Notes: generated from the sequence alone by a model not told the origin. Shown: positions 51,311 to 63,644, numbered from the stretch's first letter. The stretch: DNA of 64,000 nt from Kuschelorhynchus macadamiae (GCA_030620095.1 JAUTXW010000204.1:744001-808000), one strand, 5' to 3'. Translations and numbers: made by a program.

Positions 51311-53769
51311 TGGTTCTCCAAAATTTATTAAAAAAATATATTATTTCTCATAAAAAATCAAGGGCATACGCTAATGATTTCAACATTTTACGGCGTCAAG
51401 ATATCTACGTAACTTTATTTATTTTTTCTCAATTTAATTGACAATTTGGATTAAGGGTTCCTAAAATGATTTTCAGAATATTTTAATCCCCTAAAAATTG
51501 CATTTCAATAATACCTTCCCTGTTTACTTATTATACATACTTACAATTCCGCATTTTTTCGTCATTTAAATATGTCCCCCAAAACATCCCCCTTTTTGTT
51601 CAAGTCTCCATTTTCAATTTATAACCAGTTGAAGCATAATAGATATAGATTATCCTATTCATCCGAACATTATTTGTTTTATTAATTATAATATTCTTTT
51701 TTGAGAAAATATTAAAACCTAAACCTAGTTTGTATATATTTAAATGCAGTTTTTAAAGGGATAACAAATAATATACATTAATACAGAACAGATCTAAGTC
51801 AGAATATGCAGCTAATTGTTATTTAATATTACCTATGTTTTTTCGTTTGTATGAATAAATATTTATTTTAGATATTACACGTATGGATACGTATGCATGC
51901 GCTTTCCTAAATAGGTTGGTCTTTTTTTCTTAAAAAAATTGTTATAAACATTTGTAAGCTTATTAACACCATCTATTTTTGGTACATGTATATTTATTTT
52001 ATAATTGTTTTCTCCAACTGTCAATAAAAAACGATTATAATAATTTGGCACTTTAAAGGTATATCCTGCAAAGAAAACAACTTCCCTCTCTATGTCAAAC
52101 AGTATTTTTCCAAGTTTAGGGTACTCTTTGATCCCCTACAAAAAACAAGTGCGTTCTGCACCTAGTTCCGATGAGACAAAAAGGGACACTCAATGATATT
52201 TTAAGGAACTAAAAATATATTGAAAACAATTAAATGTATTGAAAAGTATTTAAAATATATTAAAAGATATTTAAAGAGAATAACCAATATTGAAAAGATT
52301 AAATAAGTAGTTAAAAGGTATTTAAAAGGAAAGTGTAAGACTTGCGCGCTCTGTGCGGAACTAAATTGAGTTACACTTTACGGTTCCTAATGAAATATAA
52401 AAATCATATCGATGGAAAGGGAGTTTTTCTTTTGGTATTTAAAATTTATAACTTTTTAAATTTTATTGCAATTACTGTTTGTATTTAATGAATTTATTTT
52501 GATTCTGATTGTTCTGCAAAAAAGGCTTCATACAAAACATTAAGTTAAGCTTGTGATAAAGCTAGGACTTGGATGATGATACGATACAGGTTTTATGACT
52601 GCTTTAGTGATAATATTAAAACCTGTTCTTAAAAGTTTTTTTTAATTCTTCGTTAGTCCTATTCACATTTAAGAAATAGTAGTCATAAAATACATGGTTT
52701 TTGTTATAACATTTTAAAACCTGTCTAAAAGTTCTTATTAAACCAATAGATATGTATTGTGCTTCCTGGGAGAGCATTTGGTCTGTAGATGTAATGCTTT
52801 AGTCAACACGAGACTACTTTGCTTGTGGGACACCTACGTGAAACACCATTTTGAAAAATGTGCTCGACCTACAAGGGTTATATCCTTCTTTAAAATCACT
52901 GGAATCTTGATCTGAGGCATTTCCTGAAAGATAGGAAAATATGTAACAGCGAGCCTAAACGCAGCTCTTGCCGGGCTCTACTGTTTATGTTTATTGCCTT
53001 AAGCTAACATTTTTCTAAATTAATAAAATTATTATTTTTCAGATATTTCTAAATATAATTACAAAACTAATGTGACATATTTAACTAAACTCAGCTTATA
53101 TTCACAGAGATTTTCATTTAAGGTGTTTGGAAACAGTCCTCAAATGCCTAAAAATACATTGAGTATTTATTCTAATTGCATGTACGCCCAGTACATTAAA
53201 ATCCAATCTAAAAACAATTTAGTCCCGGCTAAAATCCACGGTTATTTTAAAAACTATCAAAACTCGTTTCTACATTCTCATAGCATGCAAGTTTCAAAGC
53301 GTTAAATTTATTTTAGTCCGTTGAATATTAGCGCAAAGCAATTTCCCGAAATTATCTACATGAAACAACTTTTTGCCTTGCCTCTAAAAGTAATTTTCTA
53401 CAAATTGTAACGCTGCAAAAGAAAAGTCGAAACGTCGCAAAATGCATTTCCCCGCATAAATCCCTTACTAAAAAAAATACTTATTTTCTTAGCGCAACCA
53501 TGAATGTCTTTATATTTGCTTCTAGGAAATTCCTCTACAATATAATCAAACATAATTTCTGTTCCCTTCACATTGCAGATTTTATTGGTCTACACAACTG
53601 AGTCCTCGTACCCTTCCCAAGTATGTCTGATCACGTGTTAGAATTTTAAATTCCTGTTTAACTTCATAAATCCATACATCTCTATAAAATTTGAGGCAGC
53701 TTAGCGTCAAAAGAGTTTACGCAGCCGACCTTCGCTAAGCAAGCTAAGGTTTGATAAGCAAACTGAATT
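51311..53769. other. Stretch without a recognised gene
   Basis: AT-rich, no supported feature; it separates two pieces of reverse transcriptase and may be inserted DNA. Confidence 0.4.
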
Positions 53770-54074
53770 TTTATGGAATCCGTGGAGTTTCTTTAAATTG
53801 TTTTAAATCTTATCTCGGGAATAGGAACAATTTGTAAGGGCAAATGGTTCTGATTCTGATTGAAAATTGATTACAAGTGGAGTCCCTCAAGGTTCGGTCA
53901 TGGGACCTATTCTTTTTTTTTGTTATACATTAATGATATCACCAACCTAAAAATTAATGGAAGAATCACTCTCTTTGCTGGCGACACAAGCATAACATGG
54001 AGTGATTTTGATACAACGTTTTTACATTCTAATATTTCTATATTCTAATATTTCCAAGGACCTTGTTATGATTA
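53770..54074 (+). pseudogene. Jockey-type reverse transcriptase fragment B (palm)
   Basis: It reads Ile-Thr-Ser-Gly-Val-Pro-Gln-Gly-Ser-Val-Met-Gly-Pro-Ile-Leu, then Tyr-Ile-Asn-Asp-Ile, then Leu-Phe-Ala-Gly-Asp-Thr-Ser, where the catalytic Phe-Ala-Asp-Asp has become Phe-Ala-Gly-Asp. It is cut at 54075 by a retroviral-type fragment. Its last 122 bases (53953-54074) recur beyond that fragment at 56003-56109. Confidence 0.8.
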
Positions 54075-54790
54075 TGTGTATGAAATGTAATTGAATTTTC
54101 AATATCTTGAAGTGTTAAGTCATTGATTTCATAGACATTTATTATTTGGTTTATGATATCTTTAATGAAGATAGAATTGTCTCTGTAAGCAGTTTTTTGT
54201 ACAATTATTCCTATTTGATTTAATTTAGATTCCAATAATTTTTCGTTAACCCTAATTTGTTGAATAGTGGCATTAAATTTTTTAATTATGCTCAGAGATA
54301 TTGAGTTTTCTTTTAAAATATTTGAATTTACCGTATTTTGATTATTTTGAAGTTCCGAAATTATTTTATCATACCTTTCCCCATCGTATGCGTCCAAATT
54401 TCCCGTTATAGATTTGAAAAACCATCCTAAACCATTAAATAATCCTCGTTTTACTTTATTCGGACGAGGTATAATTTCTCGTATTTTTGTGTCAACACGG
54501 TCCTGTATAAGCTTAAGAATTTTAAGGTAATTTGAGACATCAAAGCTATATGCAGCATGTTTATTAATTGTGTCTGTTAGATTTCTAGATTTATTATGAA
54601 GCTTATTTAATTCCGTCAAAATTGGGTTAAGGTCATAATAATGAATAAGTGTGTGAGTGGATTTTTGCACTTTTGCATTTCCTAGATTAAAAGGAATTAC
54701 ACCGGGATTGTCTTTTAATTCTCTCACGGTAATTTTTTCTTCGAATCCGAATGTTAAGCGAAGAATGCTGAAAAGATTAAAATAAAGCAT
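54075..54790 (-). pseudogene. Envelope-like protein of an errantivirus, C-terminally truncated
   Basis: About 238 residues of an insect-retrovirus (Gypsy/errantivirus-type) envelope-like protein, a class related to baculovirus F proteins that mediates membrane fusion. About halfway along lies a dibasic, furin-type cleavage motif followed by a glycine-rich hydrophobic stretch typical of a fusion peptide, then a long helical region. The start at 54790 is the first methionine. The transmembrane anchor and C-terminal part are missing because the fragment ends at 54075; the open frame runs 12 codons further into flanking sequence. It cannot make a complete protein. Confidence 0.75.
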
Positions 54791-55009
54791 TAGTTGGTAA
54801 AACTGTATCGTTTTCTCAGGGGACGTTTTATATTACTTAAGTGTACTTTCTCATGGGAACTAGTTTTAGCCGTCTTGCGTTTTTTATTAACAGAAATAAG
54901 TTTGCTTGGTTTTGAGAATTAATTGGCATCTTTTTGCCGCACATGCTTTTTTACATATACGTCTTGTTCGGCTTCAAAAATTTCGGGGTCATCCCTATTT
55001 TTGTTAATT

Positions 55010-56002
55010 TTATCGATTAACTTTTCTTTTGACTCCGATAATTTTTCGTTTTGCTTTTTGTTTGTGATTGCTGATATAATCGCTTAGTAATAATTGATCG
55101 ATATTTATGTCAAACGGGTCGTCAGCTGTTATATGCCCATTAACTACGTCAGTCGGTTTCAGTTTAGTGGAGGAGTGTATTGAATTATTGTAGGCCAGAA
55201 TGGCATATATCATTTTTTGGGAAACCGGTGTATTTTTAAATTCTTGGTTATTAAGAAGACGTATGTGTTCAGCAAGGGTTGAGTGTAGTCTTTCAATCAG
55301 CCCATTTGATTGAGGGTGTTGAGGAGAGCAAAAATGAATTTTTATTTTGTGGAGTTGTAGGAGTTCAGTAACAACCGAATTTTTAAACTCCGTACCGTTA
55401 TCAACAATAATTTGTTTCGGAATTTTATGATGGGAGAAATAGAAAAGAAGATTATCCACGATTTCTGTTGAGGCCAGTGATTTTAAGGGATATGCCTGAG
55501 CGTACTTAGAGAAGCTGTCTATGATGGTTAGAAATTTACTTTGCTCTAGAGTATATGTGTCTAGGTGGACAATTTCAAAGGGCTCGGTCGGCGTGGGGGT
55601 TACATTCATTTTCATTTTGACTGGGCGACGTTCATATTTGCTAATTTGACAGGTTTCGCAATCGTTTATAAAAGTCTGTATTGAATTTTTCAAGTTGGGC
55701 CAATAATATTTAATGTTGATTTTTTCTAACGTTTCATCGATTCCTCGATGATTTGATTTGCCTTCGTGGTAGTTTTTGATAATTTCCGGTATGTCTTGTT
55801 TTTCGGTCACATCGATTAATTTTTTCAAACAGCGTTTAAGATTGATAGAAGGCCACCTAAAGTTTTTTCTTATCACTTCTGAAAAAGGTTCGTATGTATC
55901 GGGGTTTTCGAAATAAACGTAATACAATTTTTCTGGTACTACGTATTGTTTTATTAGATTTAAAATGTCTTGCTCAAAGTCGTTTTTGGAAATTTGGGCA
56001 AT
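55010..56002 (-). pseudogene. Retroviral-type integrase (Ty3/Gypsy errantivirus pol, 3' part)
   Basis: The enzyme inserts retroelement cDNA into chromosomes. About 330 codons are open on the minus strand, showing in order an N-terminal zinc-binding His-His-Cys-Cys module (near 55770-55640), the catalytic core with its first Asp (near 55580), second Asp in Val-Asp-Asn-Gly-Thr-Glu-Phe (near 55410), and Glu in Ser-Asn-Gly-Leu-Ile-Glu-Arg (near 55300), then a C-terminal tail to the stop at 55010. The DDE core is intact. The open frame extends upstream to 56143, but the part beyond 56002 is antisense Jockey sequence. Protease and reverse transcriptase are missing, so the gene is a fragment. Confidence 0.85.
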
Positions 56003-56160
56003 GATTAATGGAAGAATCACTCTCTTTGCTGACGACAGAAGCATAATATGGAATGATTTTGATACAACGTTTTTACATTCTAATATTTCCAAGGACCTTG
56101 TTATGATTAAGGTTTGGTCCGATTCCAATCTGCTTTGCTTCAATGTGGATAAACGGTGGC
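56003..56160 (+). pseudogene. Jockey-type reverse transcriptase fragment D (continuation of B)
   Basis: The first 107 bases repeat the end of fragment B but with the catalytic block as Phe-Ala-Asp-Asp. The frame then continues past the duplication with Val-Trp-Ser-Asp-Ser-Asn-Leu-Leu-Cys-Phe-Asn-Val-Asp-Lys, the expected next block of the polymerase. It ends near 56160. Confidence 0.75.
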
Positions 56161-59100
56161 CTTATCTTATAAGGGGACTTTACAACCACTTTAGCTACTT
56201 AACAGTAATATTACGTTAATATACGTTGAGCCGGTTAAGTTTGTTACAGTTAGATTGTTATATATGTTTGTCAGTACATAGGGCAGTAAAATTCACTAAA
56301 ATAAATCTTCGCTTGACACTTTTTCATTTTTTTAGTATTATATCATTTGTGATATCTAAGTCATTTTAATCTAATTTATAATTAAAAACACTCTGTTATA
56401 CTATATTCAGGCTTACATTTACCATTGATACCTAAGTAACAGAAATAATGCTAGTTTCAGAAATTTCTTGTCACAAATAGCCGGAAGCAAAAGTACAAAA
56501 TTAGAACCTTACGTGAATTTACTTTATTTTTGGTAGAGCCAATGAAATATACTTGCATATTGTACTGGATTATCATATAATTACTGTTTTATATATAAAA
56601 TTCACTTTAAGATCTTCCAATTAATAGGAATTAACATTTTTAATATGCTGTGACTCGAAGACTAGGTCAACAATCATGTAAGACAAACAAATGAAGGTAA
56701 AATCTAAGTGACATATGTTTCTGATAAGATAATCTAATAGAACATTCAAAAATCTACCTGTATATAGTTTTCTTGCGTTAATATTCTAAGATTCCATTTG
56801 TTTATATCAGTTAGTTCAGAAGAATTTTGTTTACCTGTCAAATAGCATATCACATTTTGTTTGAAAATTTCACAAGCACGTAAATTTAAACACAAATGTT
56901 TTTTTAATAACTTGGTTCACTATTCTGCATTAATTAGTAAGGTAAATTTGTTCATTAGTATATATTTCGAAATCTACAAGATTGCTTTTTTATTGTTTAT
57001 CAAATTTTTACACGGGGTTATGATAGGTCAGTTCAAAACCACATGCTTTCAATCGATAGTATAATGCAGTCGAAATAAATATAGAAATGGAAGTATTCTC
57101 TATCTTTTTCTTTCTTATTATAAGTCCTATTGATTTGACGTATCGGCGAGCTAATATTACTAATTTAGGTTGGACAAAATACAGGGTAGCTTGGATTAGT
57201 TGAGGAGTAATAATATATTTTCATCTCTTTCCAATACCATAGATATAAGGCTATTTTTGTTATAAACCGAACTGGAATTTGACAAGTTAATATTTAATTT
57301 AGATTTATTGTACCAACTTTATTTTGTTGATACTGAGAAAAGTTGTTTTTTTCTAATAGTGTTTTGGAATGTAGAAAAGGATATGTTGATTTAGAGTGTT
57401 TGGTAATATTGTGTGATGGAAACCATTTCGTGTACGTGAGAAGGGCTAAGAAAAAGATCTTTCTTTTTAGCACCAAGTCTCATAAACGACGAAAGTGTCG
57501 GATGTTCTGAATTTTTTTTTATTGTTAAATAAATTCCATCCCAAATGGGAGATTAGAAGGATCCGATTTGACAAAGTGAAGTTGAATATTATGGTTTAGT
57601 AAATTTTGGGTTTAAACTTTACGGCCTATATGGCGATTTTGTCTTAATTACTTCCACGTGCCACTAACATCGGTCATCTTAATATTGGTACTCATCAAGC
57701 AATTTTTTTTTGGTACCCTCGTAGCTACACTGAGGTAAAAATTTTGTATTATATTCTCGTATATATTGTGTGCTGTTTTGTCTGTCTGTAATTATATTCC
57801 AGACTTTGTTGTAAAGATTTTTCTACATGCGGCAATTCTTGTTTCAGGGTTTTTGTATAAAGTTGAAGCTTTGAAGTTCATTGAGATTCTTTTGGATCTT
57901 TAAAGACAAACCATTAGCAAGGTTTGTTATGGTTTCCTAACTGCTAGTTATTTATGGAATTGGAACTTTTCTTTTGATGGAATAGACATGATGTCTTGGA
58001 TACGGTCTACGTAGCGGAGCTGTAGGACATAGTGATCACTGAAGAACACTTGGATGTTACCTGCCTTACCACCTTTTACAGCCTACACTAGGGGATAGAG
58101 TATTCAGCTAAGTAGTAGTATAATATTTGGAAACTTAACATATAGTAATATTTCTGTTAATCAAACTGTTTATCCATATTAATTTAATTACTGGTGTCAC
58201 CTTGTCTAGCATATAGCATACTGTGCAGAATTTCTGTAAGGTGAAATGCAGCCGGCTTCGTAGCGCTACATAATTACTGCTGATTTATTAGTAATATCTA
58301 AGACATTCAAATCTATGTAATAGACCTTTTATAGATATTTATTGTGCTGCTACTCAGCGTGTGGCTAATTAAAATTTATTTTTTTTTAATACTTAACCCA
58401 AATCAGTATCATTTGTAACATAACTATTTGTTTTAACTAGAATTAAACTTCAATCATTTAAGGGGGGGAAAGAAACTTATTGGGATTCTGAACTGATTAT
58501 TCTTGTCTATATTGTGTAATCCAAATGTTATTAATCTGGAATGGTATAGATAAAGATTAAGCTTCTGGGTTTTGTATTTACGTACCCCAAATCAAATATT
58601 TTAGTTGGTATTTCAGTTAGCGTAAACTTACAATAAATTTAAACTCTTGTTAGGGAAAACTTAATTCCTTCACTTCTTGTTGGGATGCTATTAAGCTCCC
58701 TAGTGGATGGAATTGAGTTAACAATCTTTTTTTTTTTTTGTTCAGTACATTTTCTTTTTTTTTTGGGGATAAGTCATTGATTTTTTTTTGTGAATTAAAC
58801 AATAAAAGTCATTTGTTTCCAACGTGATGATTTTCAATTGATCAAGATAAGTCTTGTCTAACCTAATGATAGTGGTTAGATCCCATACAACTTTTTTTTT
58901 TCAAGTTTTATTTAACTTAAATTAAAACTTGGTGGCGCTGAACTTAAATATTACATCTAAAATAAGAGATTGGTAGAGTAACGAGAAAGAAGAATCCGAA
59001 CCTACCCGACTAGAGCTAGCAATAGTCATCATTAAGAGATATTATTGGGTCGATATTAGGTGAGTGTATTGCGTCTGGTGACTAACATATCTTACTTATT

Positions 59101-59164
59101 TACCGCCTTCCATCATATTGGTAAACCATAACATTTCAATTGGGCATCCTTTGGTAGAAATGTT
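56161..59164. other. Stretch without a recognised gene
   Basis: AT-rich with several poly(T) runs (58730-58790, 58890). It separates the reverse-transcriptase palm from its C-terminal region. Confidence 0.4.
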
Positions 59165-59724
59165 AGAAGTTCTCGGGTTTGAAAATAAATAACAACCTAA
59201 AATGGTCTAAGCATATTGACACTTTCTACCGCCTGCTTTGCCATTCGATCAGTTTTAAAAGAACTAGACGTGTCTTCTTCCAGACTTACTTATTTCTCTC
59301 TATTCGAATCCCATCCCCGCTATGGCCCTCCCTTTTGGGGCTGCTGGACCACACTGAACAATTTCTTAGTAGTTTTAGGCTTCAAAAGAGAGCAATCCGC
59401 TATTTGTTTGGTCTTAATAATAGAGCGCACTGCCAATAATATTTCAAAAAACATGAAATATTAACATTTCCTCCTGCATTATTTATTTTAGAAACCGTCT
59501 GTTTGATAAGAAAACATATAAGCACATTCCCTGAAAGGCAACAACAGGTATATCCTACCAGAAACTCTAGGCATAACATATACCTTCGCATTCCTTCTAC
59601 AGAATTAATTAAAAAAATCAATTATTTACAACGCCATAAAACTTTACAATCATCTTTCAGAACATTTAAAAACAATACCTATGTTTGCACTCTTCCGAAA
59701 AAAAACCAAAGCGTAGCTCATTGA
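59165..59724 (+). pseudogene. Jockey-type ORF2 C-terminal region
   Basis: Three frames in turn give Leu-Lys-Ile-Asn-Asn-Asn-Leu-Lys-Trp-Ser-Lys-His-Ile-Asp (about 59181), Tyr-Phe-Ser-Leu-Phe-Glu-Ser-His and Tyr-Gly-Pro-Pro-Phe-Trp-Gly (about 59290), Leu-Gln-Lys-Arg-Ala-Ile-Arg-Tyr-Leu (about 59385), and Phe-Ile-Leu-Glu-Thr-Val-Cys-Leu-Ile-Arg-Lys (about 59490). This is the well-conserved C-terminal sequence of Jockey-like ORF2 proteins. Frameshifts lie near 59240, 59350 and 59450. The last codons, around Lys-Lys-Thr-Lys-Ala, form the start of the tandem array that follows. Confidence 0.8.
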
Positions 59725-59862
59725 AAGACGTTTTTACTCCGTTAATGATTTTTATAATGAATAAGTCTCATTAATATGTTTTTTATTTGCTTGTTTACCT
59801 AAATCTCTTCGGGTATCATGTTGCTGCATAGCACTTGAAAATATTTTATAAGGAATGAAATG

Positions 59863-59920
<58 letters not shown>

Positions 59921-60029
59921 TAAAAATCGATAAAAATGCGCTCTCACACATCTTTATCAAAAGTTCTTAGCCGGAAAAGATATATGTATAATAGCAGAAA
60001 TATATATTTCTATAATTATATATTTCTGC

Positions 60030-60110
<81 letters not shown>

Positions 60111-60286
60111 ATATCCAAAAAAAAACCAAAGCGTAGCTCATTGAAAGACGTTTTTACTCCGTTAATGATTTTTATAATGAATAAGTCTAATTAATATGTT
60201 TTTTATTTGCTTGTTTACCTAAATCTCTTCGGGTATCATGTTGCTGCATAGCACTTGAAAATATTTTATAAGGAATGAAATGTCTG

Positions 60287-60340
<54 letters not shown>

Positions 60341-60450
60341 TACTAAAAAGATAAAAATGCGCTCTCACACATCTTTATCAAAAGTTCTTAGCCGGAAAAG
60401 ATATATGTATAATAGCAGAAATATATATTTCTATAATTATATATTTCTGC

Positions 60451-60517
<67 letters not shown>

Positions 60518-60664
60518 ATTCCGAAAAAAAACCAAAGCGTAGCTCATTGAAAGACGTTTTTACTCCGTTAATGATTTTTATAATGAATAAGTCTCATTAA
60601 TATAATCTCTTCGGGTATCATGTTGCTGCATAGCACTTGAAAATATTTTATAAGGAATGAACTG

Positions 60665-60712
<48 letters not shown>

Positions 60713-60804
60713 CTAAAAATCGATAAAAATGCGCTCTCACACATCTTTATCAAAAGTTCTTAGCCGGAAAAGATATATGTATAATAGCATAAAATTCTGC
60801 TATT

Positions 60805-60857
<53 letters not shown>

Positions 60858-60859
60858 AT
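59697..60859 (+). repeat. Threefold tandem array of a retrotransposon 3' end with (TA)n
   Basis: Units start near 59697, 60117 and 60522 (periods about 420 and 405 bp). Each has AAAAAACCAAAGCGTAGCTC, then TCTTCGGGTATCATGTTGC, a (TA)n tract, ATGCGCTCTCACACATC, CTTAGCCGGAAAAGATATAT and a second (TA)n tract. Units 1 and 2 contain a hairpin, ATAGCAGAAATATATATTTC and its inverse, between the two tracts (59990-60033 in unit 1). Unit 3 lacks about 26 bp and most of the hairpin. The left edge of unit 1 is the end of the Jockey ORF. Confidence 0.92.
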
Positions 60860-61055
60860 AAAAGTGGCACATAATAATATTTATATAATGTGTTTAAAAT
60901 TATTACCAAGTTAAATAACTATATGTATACATAAACTATGTTATACGTGTGGTTAAATCCAATACGAGGGACATGCTTAGTAAAAGTTGACTTACCAATT
61001 TTTTTTGCTTCAAACCTATCTTAAAAGGATATAAAAGCCATTTAAAATAGCTTAC

Positions 61056-61189
61056 CTTTTCATCGTTTATAAGCCAAGTAATATGTGGCGGTGGTTTGGC
61101 AGGGGATGTAGTACAGTTTGCTTCCAACATCTCTCCAATATAGTAAGTATCCTTTTTAAACGTTATTTTGGGTTCATCTTCTTGAGGAT
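61056..61189 (-). CDS. Ig-domain exon, Beaten path (Beat)-like (partial gene)
   Basis: A 134-bp minus-strand exon is bounded by a good acceptor (CTCTGTTTAG) and donor (GTAAGC). It encodes two bases of a split codon plus 44 codons: Glu-Pro-Lys-Ile-Thr-Phe, then Tyr-Tyr-Ile-Gly-Glu-Met-Leu-Glu-Ala-Asn-Cys-Thr, then Pro-Pro-Pro-His-Ile-Thr-Trp-Leu-Ile-Asn-Asp-Glu-Lys. This is the first half of an immunoglobulin domain, with the first Cys (also in an Asn-Cys-Thr glycosylation site) and the invariant Trp. The Gly-(Asp/Glu)-x-Leu-x-x-Asn-Cys and Trp-x-Ile-Asn pattern is what I recall for the second Ig domain of Beat proteins, cell-surface or secreted proteins in insect axon guidance. It is the only exon here that looks like a conserved host gene; the neighbouring exons were not found, so introns are long or the gene extends past the window. 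Confidence 0.65.
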
Positions 61190-62600
61190 CTAAACAGAGA
61201 AACAGACTAGTGGGTAAAGTAATATGTTACTTCAAATATAGGAATAATAGAAAAATTATTCAAAAGCATAGTTGGTCTCTAAACTTAACAAGATACCTTT
61301 TTGAAGTCACCTTTAGTTATAGAAATTTTATATACTTTTGTTTTTTTAAATACAATGCTTCGCAGTTTACGTTTCGAACTCTGAACTAAAACACCGTTGT
61401 TTTTTTATTATTTAGGGTGCCTATTTTTGATAAAAAAACACAGTTGCTTCTCAATACTAAAAACATGAGACCAAGGAATAGAGCAAACTAGAATTCTTAA
61501 GTATTTTTGTGTCTACTTATATACAAATATTATTAAAAATTTTCTTTTACACAAAAACGTATTGAAATTGCATCTTTATTATAACACCTTATATAGTATG
61601 TCCCACTTTTCCGGCAACACCCTTATATCTCAGTTACAACCAACTTAAATTAATACATACTCAGCTACTATATGACTTTTAAAATCTATCAAAAGTAAAT
61701 GTGTGGTTTTACTCAGTAGTCTATGCTTTAGAAAATCGCATTAGATTTTTTTTTGTTGAAGAATATTACTACTACGTTATCATGCCTTGTATAAACCTGC
61801 CTTATATTATATTTTTCGATATACGTTAATCCGATCTATAGTACTAACTCCTAAAGGGAAAATTAAAAGAAGAATATATTTTACATTTTTCTATATTTAA
61901 CATTATCGTACGAAGTCATACTTTTTTAATAAATACCAACCCTGAAAAATAAATATTTTGGTAAAAAAGCTTATAAAAACTAACACAAAATGTAGAATCA
62001 ATCCTTTTTTAAATGTCACAAACAAAGCTGAAGTGTTATGCTCCTTATGAGTCAATATTTAATTTTTCTGATAAACATGTTGTCAATGTAATGGTCTATG
62101 GTTACTGTTAACGACCATTTCAATCAATTGTTTTAAAGAAATATTTTCTATGTATTTTCTACTTGCTCTAAGCTGGAAAGCTGTTGTATTGAAACCATCA
62201 GTAATGCACTATTTTTATTCTAACAGGTTTAAAAAACAGGTGATGCTAACAAATAACTTTTCCGTAGGTGTTGGATTGAGTACATTTTTAATTAATCAAA
62301 TATCATTAAATTGCAATCTCTATTTTAAAAAAGTTTATTAAGCGTCTAATAACAAAAGTGTTCGTAAACCGCATCTTAAATTCATAAATATCCTTTAACC
62401 AATAAAAAATATATTTGTCTAAAAAATCTGGATTAATTTGTCCCACAATAACTGTTCATCGATGTATACGTTTGTTCTTACCAATATATATACTAGCTAC
62501 TAAACAAATATACTATAAGCAATTGGATAAAGATTTAAAACAAATAAATCAAAAAATTGTATCAAATCCAGGAAACTAAAAAATTCAATATTGACACCTG
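61190..62600. other. Stretch without a recognised gene (probable intron)
   Basis: AT-rich; TATGTCCCACTTTTCC near 61597 resembles a degenerate mariner end. The upstream Ig exon of the Beat-like gene was not recognised. Confidence 0.35.
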
Positions 62601-62607
62601 TTTATCG

Positions 62608-62835
62608 AATGGTAGCCCAGTAGGTATAGGCTTGGACGCCTAGTGCAGAGGTCAGAGCTTCGATTTCCATAGTCGACATAACAACAGTTGGCTTTGATCA
62701 TTAAGGTCGACTTAGCCTTAAGTGAGTACCTGGTGGTGAATTCCAAAGCAATATTAGGGGGTTGAAGCGTAGTACTGATCAGCTATACAAACTCCCGGGC
62801 GAAAGTGTTATAAAAAGGAATTACTATTATATTAT
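62608..62835 (+). repeat. tRNA-derived SINE
   Basis: TAGCCCAGTAGG at 62613 fits a pol III A box and GAGCTTCGATTTCC at 62655 fits a B box (GWTCGANTCC) at normal tRNA spacing. A unique body follows, ending in a short ATTATATTAT tail. This is the usual SINE layout. Confidence 0.65.
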
Positions 62836-63640
62836 ATCGGAAAATAATGCTAAGGCTGAAAATTATCAGAAAATATAAAAAGTCATTTTCTTTACGACTG
62901 TACAAAATTTTTATATTACATAAATAAATCGTGCATAAGATGAAAAGGTAAAAAATGTTTCTTTTAAATCAATTTGTTGTAGCAGTCAGAAAAGAGTCCC
63001 AATACTTAGTGCCTTTTTTCTATGTTTGAAGACCTGAGGCCTAAGTATAATTTACTGCATTTCAGAGAAGGGGGTCAGACTTTCCATCAACACACCACAA
63101 TAGTGGTACTGTAGATATTAGATCTGTTGCAGTATTTCAACCAGGAATGTATCACGACATAAGAACAAATATAGTCAACATTTTTGAGATAACCGCAATA
63201 CAAATAATGTTTCATGTATTAGAATGTAGACTTACTCTAGTTACTTCACTAAAATTGTTTATTAAACTGCTAGAATTTCGAAGTGCAACAAGGAAATTTT
63301 TACTGGAAATTCAAAATGGAATATTTTCAATACGCATGAAGATTTTGGCTTGCGGATTTCGACTTTTGTTTGATTAATACCTAAAGTATGAGCCTCAGGA
63401 CTCCATCGTAACCGTCTTATGCAGGGTGTTATATAAGACTCTGAAATGTATTAAAAAGTTTGTTGCACCCCAACTTTTACTGTGGAATATTTCTTTTTCT
63501 CTTTGTGTAACCAAGATAATCTAGAGCTAAATATGAAAAACCAATTTCTAATGAATTTGAAATTTTGAAAACCTCGTTCGTAAAATGTCTATAAGATTAT
63601 AAACAGGGTTGGCACCCTTGAATCTTCCAATATGAATATT
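62836..63640. other. Stretch without a recognised gene
   Basis: GCAGGGTGTTATATAAGAC at 63421 may be a mariner end. No coding region supported. Confidence 0.35.
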
Positions 63641-63644
63641 GTAT

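Larger units (their letters stand above)
54075..56002 (-). mobile_element. Errantivirus-type endogenous retroelement, internal fragment
   Basis: A minus-strand piece holds the integrase region of pol (to about 55010) followed by the first part of an envelope-like gene (54790 to about 54075). Neither LTR, gag, protease nor reverse transcriptase is present. Both edges fall at copies of the same Jockey reverse-transcriptase sequence, so the fragment sits inside a ~107-bp direct duplication rather than a 4-6 bp target duplication. Confidence 0.8.

Noticed and set aside
54038..54074. C-terminal codons of the envelope-like frame
   Set aside because: They lie beyond the fragment edge and are antisense Jockey sequence.
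55965..56219. Plus-strand ORF crossing the errantivirus/Jockey junction as a novel gene
   Set aside because: Its first codons are antisense integrase and the rest is Jockey reverse transcriptase.
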